Shown here in pieces: positions 5,511 to 13,328 of a stretch of DNA of 13,519 nt. This stretch comes from Treponema sp. (GTDB lineage: Bacteria; Spirochaetota; Spirochaetia; Treponematales; Breznakiellaceae), in contig JAISAN010000027.1 of assembly GCA_031266635.1 (NCBI GenBank), forward strand, positions 1-13,519, given 5' to 3'. Numbering within the stretch: the stretch's first letter is position 1; the number at the start of each line of letters is the position of its first letter. A program made the position numbers and the translations under genes. The notes below the pieces were generated by a model. It was not told where the DNA came from. It was given only the letters and a program-made list of their open reading frames with translations, and did not search any database.

Positions 5511-6965
5511 TTAATTCTTCAACGCCGGCACAAGCCCTACAAGGCCCTTGATTTCGCTGTCGACAAAGCGCAGGCCGCCGCCGACAAAATAATCCCGCCG
5601 GTTGGTCAGGGCATTGTTGATCCCTCCCTGAAGGTATATCCAGTTCCAGGGCTTATTTGATTCGGGATCAAAAAAGGGATAGACCCGCAGGGTTCCCCGC
5701 AGGTTGGGACGTTCGCCTTTTTGGAAATTAAACACCTCGCCGGATACACCCGCCCAGCGGACCGGCTGTATATCTATCCCGCCGCCGGCGGTGTTTTCCA
5801 GAATACCGCCGTGGAGGGTCAAAAAACCAAAACTGCGGGCCAATTCAGCGTCCACCGCAAAGGAATAGCGGGTTTCGGTGGTATCCTCCAGCGTTTGAAC
5901 CCCGGATGCATCGGTTATTGTTTTAACCGTATGGGAGACCAGCCCCTCAGGGGCGGAGGAGATTCCTATCCGGTACCAGCGGTCGTTTGACGCGGGGCTA
6001 AGCCGGATCGAGGCGGCAGCCCGCAGTTGTTCGGTAAGTATGTCGTATCTGCCGTGGGTGTCCACCTCTACGCCAAGCCCCACCGCCTTTTTTACAATGG
6101 TCCCCGCGTCGGTAACCAGTCCGCCGGCGTTTTGCGCCAGGGAATCAATATTGTCCAGGGCGGATTGTAATGTTAGCGCCGCGTTTTCCAGCCGCTGCGC
6201 GGTAACAAGGATGCTGGCATACAACTGATCATCGTACAGGGCCATGCCGACATTGCCTTCTCCCCGGCGAATGTCATCGGTAATCCGGCGGATATTTTCC
6301 AAGGCGGCGGAAACATCCCCCGGGGTTTCCGTACCCGGCCCGCCCCCTTCGGCGAGGAGCTGTTCCAGCCGGCCGGTAATCTGGGCGGTGGATTCCAGAA
6401 TCCGGGAAACCCGTTCCAGCTCCGCGTCCGACCGGGCGTTAAGTTTTCCGGCAATGGAATTGAAGGTCTCCAGAGATACGGAAAGCAGGGCCATCTGGTT
6501 ATCCTGAAAATCACGGAGCAGTTGGGTAATTTGTCCGCCCATTTCCTGAACCAGCCCCAGGACGGCGGTAATATCACCGGCGTTTTTATCGGTGTTAATG
6601 GAACTTCCCGGAGGAACAATGGGGCTTAGCGCCGTTCCCGGATCCAGGTTAAGTACCGATGTTCCCAAAATAGAAGAGGCCCGCCGGGTGATACGGGCAT
6701 TGCCGTGGATTTCCACATCCTTGAGGAACGCAACCTTGAGACGGGCTTCGTTATTTTCCAGACTGATGCTTCGGACCCTGCCGACCGCCACTCCCGCCAG
6801 GTACACCTTGGACCTGGTAGAAAGGCCCGTAGCGTCATCCAGAACCACCTCGTATATCCTGGTATTAAAATCACTTAAACCATCGGCGGAGGTAATAATA
6901 TAAATACTGCCGGCAATCCCCAGGGAGATAAAAAAAACGGCGACCTTTATATAGCGCGTATTCAT
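5511..6965 (-). CDS. mlaD: MlaD-type MCE protein with C-terminal beta-barrel-like domain
   Basis: The 484-residue protein is far longer than E. coli MlaD (about 180). Residues 7-25 are an inner-membrane anchor. Residues about 36-118 form the MCE domain (VVLDDATGLSTRSKVYLAGV, then GRVRSISL and SSILGTSVLNLDPG). Residues about 130-295 are predicted helical with few breaks, suiting a hexameric lipid tunnel or stalk. Residues about 296-484 show alternating beta strands with Gly and aromatic residues (RYDIL, WYRIGISSAPEGL, RSFGFLTLHGGILENTAGGG, WIYLQGGINNALT) and end in YFVGGGLRFVDSEIKGLVG. This C-terminal type is known from barrel-fused MlaD proteins such as that of Veillonella. The start overlaps the mlaF stop as ATGA. 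It is the last gene of mlaEFD and converges on proB with a 22-bp gap; no terminator is evident. Confidence 0.9.
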   Translation of the reverse strand: MNTRYIKVAVFFISLGIAGSIYIITSADGLSDFNTRIYEVVLDDATGLSTRSKVYLAGVAVGRVRSISLENNEARLKVAFLKDVEIHGNARITRRASSILGTSVLNLDPGTALSPIVPPGSSINTDKNAGDITAVLGLVQEMGGQITQLLRDFQDNQMALLSVSLETFNSIAGKLNARSDAELERVSRILESTAQITGRLEQLLAEGGGPGTETPGDVSAALENIRRITDDIRRGEGNVGMALYDDQLYASILVTAQRLENAALTLQSALDNIDSLAQNAGGLVTDAGTIVKKAVGLGVEVDTHGRYDILTEQLRAAASIRLSPASNDRWYRIGISSAPEGLVSHTVKTITDASGVQTLEDTTETRYSFAVDAELARSFGFLTLHGGILENTAGGGIDIQPVRWAGVSGEVFNFQKGERPNLRGTLRVYPFFDPESNKPWNWIYLQGGINNALTNRRDYFVGGGLRFVDSEIKGLVGLVPALKN

Positions 6966-7732
6966 ACCTGCATCCCGTTGAATGAAATCCGCAAAAAATC
7001 CTGTACCATTTGATAAGCGGAGTTCGTTAGTTCCTGTGGAGTTCCCTCGGCGACAATATGACCCTGATCCAGAAAAGCAATGTTACCGGCGATACGGAAC
7101 GCCGCGGGAATATCATGGGTTATCATCACACAGGTTATGCCGAGTTCATGATTTACCCTGACCACCAGTTTGTTGATGGTTTCGGACAAGACCGGATCCA
7201 GGCCGGTGGTAGGTTCATCGAAAAAAAGCACCTCCGGCCGCATCATCAGCGCCCGGGCAACCCCTACCCGCTTCCTCATACCCCCGGATAATTCATCGGG
7301 GCGTTTTTGCTCAATGCCGGGCAGTTCTATCCATTCAAGAAGTTCCTCCACTCTTTTTTTGATCTCCCCCCGATCCTTTACCCGAAGCACTTCCTTAAGG
7401 GGGAAGGCCAAATTTTCCCCCACGGTCATGGAATCAAAAAGGGCGGCGTTCTGGAAAGAATAGCCGAAATGTTTCCGCATACTTATTAACGCGTCCGGCC
7501 CCAGGGCGGTCAGTTCCGTATCCTGAAACCAGACCCTTCCCCGGTCAGGCTTCATCATCCCCATGATGGTTTTAAACAGTACGCTTTTTCCCGTACCGCT
7601 TTGTCCGATGACGGCGCTGATGGATTTTTCCGGGATTTGGATATTCACCCCCTTGAGCACTTCGTTGCTGCCGAAGGTTTTCCAGAGATTTTCGGTTTTG
7701 ATAATAGCGCGGGAATCCATCACCGTATTCAT
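6962..7732 (-). CDS. mlaF: ABC transporter ATPase of the Mla lipid transport system
   Basis: MlaF hydrolyses ATP to drive lipid movement through MlaE-MlaD. The 256 residues contain the Walker A GQSGTGKS (43-50), Q-loop YSFQNAALFDSMTV (Q94), signature LSGGMRKRVGVARAL (148-162), Walker B VLFFDEPTTGLDP (168-180, catalytic E173) and the H-loop MITHD (H206). FDSMTVGENLAFPL is typical of MlaF. I start at the ATG at 7732, which overlaps the mlaE stop as ATGA and implies translational coupling. A second ATG at 7720 would remove four residues and cannot be excluded. The frame is open further upstream to 7873, but that part overlaps mlaE and has no ABC similarity. Confidence 0.95.
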   Translation of the reverse strand: MNTVMDSRAIIKTENLWKTFGSNEVLKGVNIQIPEKSISAVIGQSGTGKSVLFKTIMGMMKPDRGRVWFQDTELTALGPDALISMRKHFGYSFQNAALFDSMTVGENLAFPLKEVLRVKDRGEIKKRVEELLEWIELPGIEQKRPDELSGGMRKRVGVARALMMRPEVLFFDEPTTGLDPVLSETINKLVVRVNHELGITCVMITHDIPAAFRIAGNIAFLDQGHIVAEGTPQELTNSAYQMVQDFLRISFNGMQV

Positions 7733-8493
7733 GCGTAAATAACCTGCAGCATAAGGGTGGCAAGAAGGTAATCCGCCACCAAAATGGAAACCGAAGAGGC
7801 CACCACCGCCTTGGTAGCGCTGTCCCCTACCCCCTTGGCCCCCTGGGAAGTCCTGAGGCCGAAAAAACAGCAAATCGTGGATACAATAAAACCCATTACC
7901 AGGGACTTGATGAGTCCTACAAACACATCCCTGGGGCTGAGAAAGTCAAAGAGATAATCCAGATAGCTGGCGGAATCAATATTAAACAGGTTGATTGATA
8001 TGATAAAAGCTCCCAAAGTACCTACCATGTTGGACAGGAGGGTTAAAATGGGGAAGACCAGCAGGGAAGCTACCACCTTGGGAAGTACCAGGTAATGTTC
8101 CGCGCTGATGGACATGGATTCCAGGGAGTCGATTTGTTCGGTAACCCGCATGGTTCCCAGTTCCGCCGCCATAGCGGAGCCGTTTTTTGCGATAAGCATC
8201 AGGGTGGTGATAACCGGGGCAATCTCCCGGGACATGGCTACCGCCACCGCCGCGCCGGTACCAATTTCCGCCTGGAAAGGCTGCAGCATAACCACCATCT
8301 GGAGGGCAAAAATCATCCCCATGGCGCTTCCGGAGAGGATTATAATAAACAGGGAATTAATGCCCAGATGTTCAACTTCCATAAGATATTGGGCAAAGCG
8401 GAAGGGCCGTTTTACCACAGAACGGATCAATACCCCCAGAAATATAAAATATTCTCCCGTGGTTTCAAGTTTTTTAATAAAAATACGCCGCAT
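7729..8493 (-). CDS. mlaE: MlaE-type ABC permease
   Basis: This is the integral inner-membrane permease of the MlaEFD lipid transporter, 254 residues. It has hydrophobic segments near 46-70, 88-103, 134-170, 191-213 and 229-252. The family hallmark AKNGSAMAAELGTMRVTEQI (102-121) followed by DSLESM is intact. The N-terminus (MRRIFIKKLE) is the usual interfacial helix. It is the first gene of mlaE-mlaF-mlaD and diverges from the GerMN gene. No Shine-Dalgarno sequence is seen, and the proposed -10 lies only 11 bases before the ATG. No MlaB-type STAS gene or MlaC/MlaA gene accompanies it here. Confidence 0.95.
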   Translation of the reverse strand: MRRIFIKKLETTGEYFIFLGVLIRSVVKRPFRFAQYLMEVEHLGINSLFIIILSGSAMGMIFALQMVVMLQPFQAEIGTGAAVAVAMSREIAPVITTLMLIAKNGSAMAAELGTMRVTEQIDSLESMSISAEHYLVLPKVVASLLVFPILTLLSNMVGTLGAFIISINLFNIDSASYLDYLFDFLSPRDVFVGLIKSLVMGFIVSTICCFFGLRTSQGAKGVGDSATKAVVASSVSILVADYLLATLMLQVIYA

Positions 8494-8504
8494 AGTTATA
8501 CTTT

Positions 8505-8533
8505 ATTGTAATGCGGAACAGCCCATCTATCCA
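8505..8533 (-). promoter_or_regulatory. Candidate mlaEFD promoter
   Basis: On the minus strand there is TGGATA (8533-8528), a 17-base spacer, then TACAAT (8510-8505, five of six consensus bases). The -10 ends 11 bases before the mlaE ATG, so the leader would be only a few bases long. The -35 lies within one of the two CTGGATAG direct repeats (CTATCCAG on the plus strand), so whatever binds that repeat could control the operon. Confidence 0.45.
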
Positions 8534-8579
8534 GAGTCTGTCCGCAAAGTAACCGACTTTATGGACAGACACTATCCAG
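8527..8579. repeat. Hairpin flanked by perfect 8-bp direct repeats between mlaE and the GerMN gene
   Basis: CTATCCAG occurs at 8527-8534 and again at 8572-8579. Between them, set off by one A on each side, GTCTGTCC (8536-8543) pairs with GGACAGAC (8563-8570). Nested inside, AAAGT (8546-8550) pairs with ACTTT (8556-8560) around loop AACCG (8551-8555). The layout is direct repeat, A, stem, 2x2 internal loop, stem, loop, mirrored. It could be a 37-bp inserted palindrome with a target-site duplication, or a composite operator between two divergent promoters. Confidence 0.8.
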
Positions 8580-8582
8580 TCC

Positions 8583-8611
8583 TTGCGATTTCCACCGTTT
8601 CGCCGTATTAT
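8583..8611 (+). promoter_or_regulatory. Strong promoter of the GerMN gene, leaderless spacing
   Basis: TTGCGA (8583-8588) and TATTAT (8606-8611) are separated by exactly 17 bases. Six bases (GGGAAC) separate the -10 from an in-frame GTG at 8618, so transcription should begin at or beside that GTG. The promoter lies immediately right of the hairpin with direct repeats. Confidence 0.6.
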
Positions 8612-8617
8612 GGGAAC

Positions 8618-9478
8618 GTGGCGCTGCGAAAAATCAATAACAGAAAACGAACCCGGCAGACCGGAAGAAAAACCACCGGGGCCCGGAAATTCCATCCCGG
8701 GGTGATTTTCTGGTTAGCTTTTTTTATCCTGATGCTGGGGCTTTTTTGGGTAAACCGGGAAACCATCCAAAAAAACTATACCCAGCTTGTTGACCGGGTC
8801 TCGGGCCAGCGGCAGGTTCCGGCCCCGGAGGTTCCGCCTGAAGAGGATATTCCGCCGCCGCCGGCCGCGCCTGTGGAGGTTCTCCAAGAGCCGCCTGTGG
8901 CTCAAAGCCCCCGGGAAACGCCCTCCGCCGGTTCCCGGCCCGTTACGGTACAGCCGGAACCGGCCCAAAATACCCCGCCGGCTGGCGGCCCGGCCCCGTC
9001 TGCCGGGCCCAACCGGGAACCAGCCGCGGAACAGCGGCCGGCCCCGGCGCCCGAACAGCCTGGGCGGGAGCGGAATATCTACTTTACCCAGGTTGACAAG
9101 GAGGGAGTTATCCTCCGGTCAAAAACCAGCCGGAAAATCTCCTCCTCCGATTCCCCCATGCTGGACGCCCTTGGCGTTCTCCTCCAGGGGCCCACCACCG
9201 AGGAACAGCGCCGGGGGATAGTGAGCCTTATTCCGCAGGGAAGCCGGATTCTCTCCGCCACGGTCCGGGGCAGCACCGCCTATATCAGCTTTAGTGAGGA
9301 ATTTCAGTACAACACCTATGGGGTGGAAGGTTATGCCGCCCAGCTTAAACAAATTGTCTGGACTGCCACGGAATTTCCCAATATACAGGACGTACAGATT
9401 CTTATTGAGGGGCGGCGGGTAGATTATCTGGGGGAGGGAATTTGGATAGGCAGCCCCCTCAGCCGGGACGAACTGTAA
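8618..9478 (+). CDS. Membrane-anchored GerMN-domain protein with proline-rich linker
   Basis: The 286-residue form has a basic cytoplasmic N-terminus (about 1-27), one transmembrane segment (28-46), a linker rich in Pro, Ala and Glu (about 66-150), and a C-terminal GerMN domain (about 152-280): LGVLLQGPTTEEQRRGIVSLIP (in part 175-196), ILSATVRGSTAYISFSEEF (in part 201-219), LIEGRRVDYLGEG. GerMN domains occur in GerM and LpqB and in envelope or peptidoglycan-associated proteins; the molecular function is not known. The linker suits a domain held out in the periplasm. I prefer the GTG at 8618 because a good promoter ends six bases before it. An upstream in-frame ATG at 8561 would add 19 residues but lies inside the hairpin, ahead of that promoter, and lacks a ribosome binding site. 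It converges on ymdB with a 14-bp gap. Confidence 0.8.
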   Translation: MALRKINNRKRTRQTGRKTTGARKFHPGVIFWLAFFILMLGLFWVNRETIQKNYTQLVDRVSGQRQVPAPEVPPEEDIPPPPAAPVEVLQEPPVAQSPRETPSAGSRPVTVQPEPAQNTPPAGGPAPSAGPNREPAAEQRPAPAPEQPGRERNIYFTQVDKEGVILRSKTSRKISSSDSPMLDALGVLLQGPTTEEQRRGIVSLIPQGSRILSATVRGSTAYISFSEEFQYNTYGVEGYAAQLKQIVWTATEFPNIQDVQILIEGRRVDYLGEGIWIGSPLSRDEL

Positions 9479-9492
9479 GGGCAGAGGTCTGT

Positions 9493-10302
9493 TCAGGAAC
9501 GGGAAATCCGCGTTATCGAGACGGTTTTCCCTGTTTCCCTGTCTATTTCCGCGAGGACGCCCTGAACAGTCCCCGTCCCCTCCGCACATTCCATCCGGTA
9601 CAAGACCTGGTTCCGGGACCGGTTTAGGCATATTTTTGGATCCATGCCGATAACGCTCCCCGTAACGCCGGTCATACCAAGGTCGGTGATATACCCCGTC
9701 CCCTCCGGCAGAATCCGCTCATCCGCGGTTTGGACATGGGTATGGGTTCCTGCCACCAGGCTTGCCCGGCCGTCCAGGTAATAGGCCAGGGCCTCTTTTT
9801 CCCGGGTGGATTCGGCGTGGAAATCAACCAAAACAATATCGCCCGGCCTTTTCGGGCCCGCGGATAAATCTTCTTCCGGGGAAGGGGTCTGCCTGGGCAG
9901 TAAAGAATCAAAGTACCGGAAGGGGCAGTCGATGGGGGTCATCAGTTCCCGGCCCTGGAGATTTACCACCAGCCAGGAAACAGCTTTCTCCAGCCGCACC
10001 CAGCCCCGGCCCGGCGTTCCGGCGGGGTAATTACCGGGCCGCAGAACCCGATGTTCCGCCTCCAGAATGGGCCAAAAATCCCGCTTTTCCCAGACATGGT
10101 TCCCGCTGCTTACCACATCCGCCCCGGCATCGAGAATCCGCTTGAGAACCGCCCCGGTCAGGCCAAAACCTCCGGCGGCGTTTTCCCCATTCACTACCAC
10201 AAAATCCGCGGCGTGTTCCCGGATCAGGCCGGGGAGCCGGGCTTCCAGGGCTTCCAGCCCCGGATCACCCACCACATCGCCGATCATAAGGACATGTAAC
10301 AT
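9493..10302 (-). CDS. ymdB: YmdB-family metallophosphoesterase
   Basis: In B. subtilis, YmdB is a dimetal phosphodiesterase acting on 2',3'-cyclic nucleotides (and cAMP in vitro) and influencing biofilm and sporulation decisions. This 269-residue copy keeps the metal and active-site residues: D8 in MIGDVVGDPG, E40-N41 in VVNGENAAGGFG, N68-H69 in SGNHVW, H162 in DFHAESTREKEAL, and H187/H189 in AGTHTHVQTAD. The ATG at 10302 lies four bases after the rny stop, so the two are almost certainly co-transcribed; GGTAGG just before it may serve as a weak ribosome binding site. The rny-ymdB order matches B. subtilis. The C-terminus ends normally. Confidence 0.95.
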   Translation of the reverse strand: MLHVLMIGDVVGDPGLEALEARLPGLIREHAADFVVVNGENAAGGFGLTGAVLKRILDAGADVVSSGNHVWEKRDFWPILEAEHRVLRPGNYPAGTPGRGWVRLEKAVSWLVVNLQGRELMTPIDCPFRYFDSLLPRQTPSPEEDLSAGPKRPGDIVLVDFHAESTREKEALAYYLDGRASLVAGTHTHVQTADERILPEGTGYITDLGMTGVTGSVIGMDPKICLNRSRNQVLYRMECAEGTGTVQGVLAEIDRETGKTVSITRISRS

Positions 10303-10306
10303 AGGC

Positions 10307-11833
10307 CTACCGGGCGTATTCTACAATCCGGGTTTCCCGGATGATCGTTACCTTGATCCGCCCCGGATACCGGAGGTCGTTTTCGATCTTCTTGGCAATG
10401 TCTTTGACCAGATACCTGGACTGCTCCTCGCTGACCTTCTCGTTTTCGACAATGATCCGCAGTTCCCGGCCCGCCTGAATGGCATAAGCCTTGGCGATTC
10501 CCTCAAATCCCATGGCGATTTTTTCCAGATTTTCCAGCCTTTTGACATAGTTGTCCAGCGTTTCCCGCCGGGCGCCCGGCCGGGCCGCGGAAATGGCGTC
10601 GGCAATCTGGACCAGCACCGATTCAATACAGGTGTGTTCTATGTCTTCGTGGTGGCTCCCGATGGCGTTGATGATCCGGGGGTCTTCTCCCATTTTCCGG
10701 GCCATATCCATGCCGATTTCCGCGTGGTTCAGGTCGGAATCAGTCGCTGCCCCCTTGCCGATGTCGTGAAGCAGCCCCCCCCGCTTGGCCAGTTCCCGGT
10801 TGGCCCCGATTTCAGCGGCCAGGGTTCCGGCGATAATCGCCACTTCCCGGGAATGGTAGAGCACGTTCTGACCATAGCTGGTCCGGAAATAAAGCCGTCC
10901 CAGGTCTTTGATCGCGTCCTGTTTCATATTGTGAATCCCCAGATCAAAGAGGACTTTTTCGCCCTCCTCAAACATCCTCTGGGAAATGTCCCTGCTGACC
11001 CTGGTAACAATTTCTTCGATCCGGGCGGGATGTATCCGGCCGTCGGTGATGAGCCGTTCCAGGGAAATTTTGGCAATTTCCCGGCGGACCGGGTCAAAAC
11101 AGGAAATAACCACCGCCTCGGGGGTGTCGTCGATAATAATATCCACCCCGGCCAGGGTCTCCAGTGTGCGGATATTCCGGCCTTCCCGGCCGATGATCCG
11201 GCCCTTCATCTCGTCGTTGGGCAGGGGTACGGTAGATACCGTTACTTCCCCGGTTACCTCCGGGACAATCCGCTGCATTGTGGCCACCAGAATGTCCCTG
11301 GCTTTTTTCTCCCCCGCAAGATTCGCTTCCTGCTCAATCTTGTTGATCAGGGCCTGGGCGTCGTGTTTCGCCTCATTTTCCAGATTCTGGATAATCAGGG
11401 TTTTCGCCTGTTCAGCGGTTAAACCGGATATCCGCTCCAATTCCTCCCGGTACCGCTCTTCTTCCCGGCCCAGAGCTTCTTCCCGCTCCTCAAAGACCCG
11501 TTCCTTGTTGGCCAGGGTCTGCTCGATTTTTTCTATCTGACCGGTCTTTTTTTCTATTAATTCTTCTTTCTGCACTACCCGGCGTTCATACCGCTGTAAT
11601 TCAGCCCTGCGTTCCCGGGTCTCCCTCTCCTGCTGGTTTCGTTCGCGAATAACTTGTTCTTTTGCCTCAAGAAGAATCTCCTTCTTTTTGGCTTCAGCTT
11701 CCTTTATCGCATCCTGTTTAATACGTTCGGCGCGCTGCTCCGATGCCGTAAGTTGAAATCTGGCATACAGCCATCTAATGATCCAGCCTAAGGTTAACCC
11801 GGCAAGAGGGAGGATCGCATATAAAATCCACAT
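10307..11833 (-). CDS. rny: Ribonuclease Y, membrane-anchored endoribonuclease
   Basis: RNase Y starts the decay and processing of many mRNAs. The 508 residues have the full family layout: N-terminal transmembrane segment (about 3-22), a long charged coiled coil (about 30-195), a KH domain (about 205-270, with GRIIGREGRNIRTLE starting at 211), and an HD domain with H327, the HD pair H356-D357 (LLHDIGKG), HH at 394-395 and D412. The ATG at 11833 is preceded by GGGGTG seven bases upstream. A -35/-10 promoter lies just beyond. ymdB follows after four bases. The length matches the family and no catalytic residue is missing. Confidence 0.97.
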   Translation of the reverse strand: MWILYAILPLAGLTLGWIIRWLYARFQLTASEQRAERIKQDAIKEAEAKKKEILLEAKEQVIRERNQQERETRERRAELQRYERRVVQKEELIEKKTGQIEKIEQTLANKERVFEEREEALGREEERYREELERISGLTAEQAKTLIIQNLENEAKHDAQALINKIEQEANLAGEKKARDILVATMQRIVPEVTGEVTVSTVPLPNDEMKGRIIGREGRNIRTLETLAGVDIIIDDTPEAVVISCFDPVRREIAKISLERLITDGRIHPARIEEIVTRVSRDISQRMFEEGEKVLFDLGIHNMKQDAIKDLGRLYFRTSYGQNVLYHSREVAIIAGTLAAEIGANRELAKRGGLLHDIGKGAATDSDLNHAEIGMDMARKMGEDPRIINAIGSHHEDIEHTCIESVLVQIADAISAARPGARRETLDNYVKRLENLEKIAMGFEGIAKAYAIQAGRELRIIVENEKVSEEQSRYLVKDIAKKIENDLRYPGRIKVTIIRETRIVEYAR

Positions 11834-11876
11834 TTTTGCCCACCCCTTACCGACGATATCTCAAAATACATGTTAG

Positions 11877-11904
11877 GATATAACAAAAACGATCGGACTG
11901 TCAA
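11877..11904 (-). promoter_or_regulatory. rny-ymdB promoter overlapping the glcD-type gene stop
   Basis: On the minus strand there is a perfect TTGACA (11904-11899), a 16-base spacer, and TATATC (11882-11877). The predicted start near 11870 gives a leader of about 37 bases with a ribosome binding site. The TGA inside TTGACA is the stop codon of the upstream dehydrogenase gene. No terminator separates the two, so read-through is also likely. Confidence 0.6.
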
Positions 11905-13328
11905 TTATGAGAGGTAAAAATCTTCCCCGGATTCATGATATTATTCGGATCCCAGGCCTGTTTGACGGCCCGCATCAGTTCCAGTTCCGCGGCGGGCATA
12001 AGATTTCGCAGAAATTCCCGCCGTTTTATCCCGATGCCGTGTTCGCCGGAGATTTTACCCCCAAACCCTACGGTAATCCGGTACAATTCAGCCAAACAGG
12101 CGGCCTCGTTCTTGTTCCATTCCTGCATGGACATGGCCGGGTCCTTGACCAGGGTGGCGTGGAGGTTGCCGTCGCCCGCGTGGCCGTAGCAGGGGATTAT
12201 CATGCCGTAGGTTTTCCCCAGCTTTTCCAGTTCCGGGATCATCAGGGGGATTTTGGATGTGGGAACCACAATGTCTTCCAGGCTCTGGGTAGGGCTGAAG
12301 ACCTTAAAAGCCTCCGCAATGTTGCGGCGCACGTTCCAGATCCGTTCTATGTTGTTCCGGTCCTCCGCCACATAGACCTCCAGGGCGCCGCGGCTTTCGC
12401 AGAGTTTGCCGGTTTCGATAAGATCCGCCTCAATCTGTTCGGGATTGGCACCGTCCAGTTCGATAAGCAGCATGGCCCCGGCGTTTTCGTAGGGCAGGCT
12501 TTCGTTGAGGTAACGGCAGCTGGTGTGGACGGAAAGCTGATCCATAAATTCGATGCTGGTGGGGGAGAGTCCCCGGGAGAGGATCGCCGGCACCACATTG
12601 ATAGCGTCCTGGGGGGTCTTAAACAACACCAAAAGGTCCGATTTTGCCGCCGGATAGCCAATCAGGCGGATGATCGCCTTGGTCACGATGCCCAGGGTTC
12701 CCTCGGAGCCGATCACGAGGCTCTTTAAATCGTACCCCGTTACGTCTTTGGCGAGCTTCCCCCCCAGTTCCACAATGTCCCCCTGGGGAGTCACCAGTTC
12801 CAGCCCCAGGACATACCGGCCCGTAACACCGTATTTTACCGCCTTGCCCCCGCCGGCGTTTTCGGCAATATTGCCGCCGATAACGCAGGTTTGCAGGCTC
12901 ATGGGGTAGCCGGCGAAAAACAGCCCTTCTTCCTGGACCGCCTGGGCGAAATCATTGGTCACCATACCCGCTTCCACCACCGCGGCCATATTGTCCCGGT
13001 CTATCTCCAGAAGGCGGTTCATCCGTTCCAGGGAGACGACGATGCCGCCGTATTCGGGGATCGCGCCGCCGGAAAGCCCCGATCCCGCGCCCCGGGGGGT
13101 TATGGGGATCCGTTCCCGGTTGGCCAGCCTGACAATTTCCGCCACCTGTCCGGCGGTCCGGGGAAGAACCGCCGCTTCGGGCGTATGTCCGTAAACCTGG
13201 GCGTCGGTTTCGTCGTGGGAATAGGTTTCAAGTTTTTCTTCATCAACAATAACATTCCCGCCGCCGGCGATGGCCCGCAGTTCTTCAATAATACCCGCCG
13301 TTACCTTGTTATAGGTATGCTGATTCAT
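11901..13328 (-). CDS. FAD-linked 2-hydroxyacid dehydrogenase (GlcD/LctD type)
   Basis: The 475-residue flavoprotein oxidises a 2-hydroxyacid, probably D-lactate or glycolate. The FAD-binding PCMH domain (about 45-225) has PRGAGSGLSGGAIP (78-91), VIGGNIAENAGGGKAVKYGV (149-168) and DVTGYDLKSLVIGSEGTLGI (195-214). The cap/C-terminal domain has YGHAGDGNLH (381-390, metal or substrate His 383 and 390) and GGKISGEHGIGIKRREF (423-439, E429-H430). There is no Fe-S domain. It overlaps etfA by ATGA, and GGGGGA precedes the ATG by about seven bases, so its electrons probably go to ETF. This arrangement resembles the lactate dehydrogenase-EtfAB complex of Acetobacterium (LctBCD). The substrate cannot be decided from sequence alone. 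Confidence 0.9.
   Translation of the reverse strand: MNQHTYNKVTAGIIEELRAIAGGGNVIVDEEKLETYSHDETDAQVYGHTPEAAVLPRTAGQVAEIVRLANRERIPITPRGAGSGLSGGAIPEYGGIVVSLERMNRLLEIDRDNMAAVVEAGMVTNDFAQAVQEEGLFFAGYPMSLQTCVIGGNIAENAGGGKAVKYGVTGRYVLGLELVTPQGDIVELGGKLAKDVTGYDLKSLVIGSEGTLGIVTKAIIRLIGYPAAKSDLLVLFKTPQDAINVVPAILSRGLSPTSIEFMDQLSVHTSCRYLNESLPYENAGAMLLIELDGANPEQIEADLIETGKLCESRGALEVYVAEDRNNIERIWNVRRNIAEAFKVFSPTQSLEDIVVPTSKIPLMIPELEKLGKTYGMIIPCYGHAGDGNLHATLVKDPAMSMQEWNKNEAACLAELYRITVGFGGKISGEHGIGIKRREFLRNLMPAAELELMRAVKQAWDPNNIMNPGKIFTSHN

Noticed and set aside
7733..7873. Upstream extension of mlaF
   Set aside because: The extra 47 codons overlap mlaE and are Gly-rich with no ABC similarity; the ATGA overlap start is far more likely.
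8108..8617. Upstream extension of the GerMN frame into mlaE antisense sequence
   Set aside because: The frame merely stays open over mlaE; the promoter and domain layout favour the GTG at 8618.
9479..9492. Terminator between the convergent GerMN and ymdB genes
   Set aside because: Only a 4-bp CAGA-GG-TCTG stem is present, without a T-tract.
10067..11422. 451-codon plus-strand open frame
   Set aside because: It is antisense across the ymdB-rny junction. Both minus-strand genes have complete conserved motifs; long antisense frames are expected from GC-rich codon bias.
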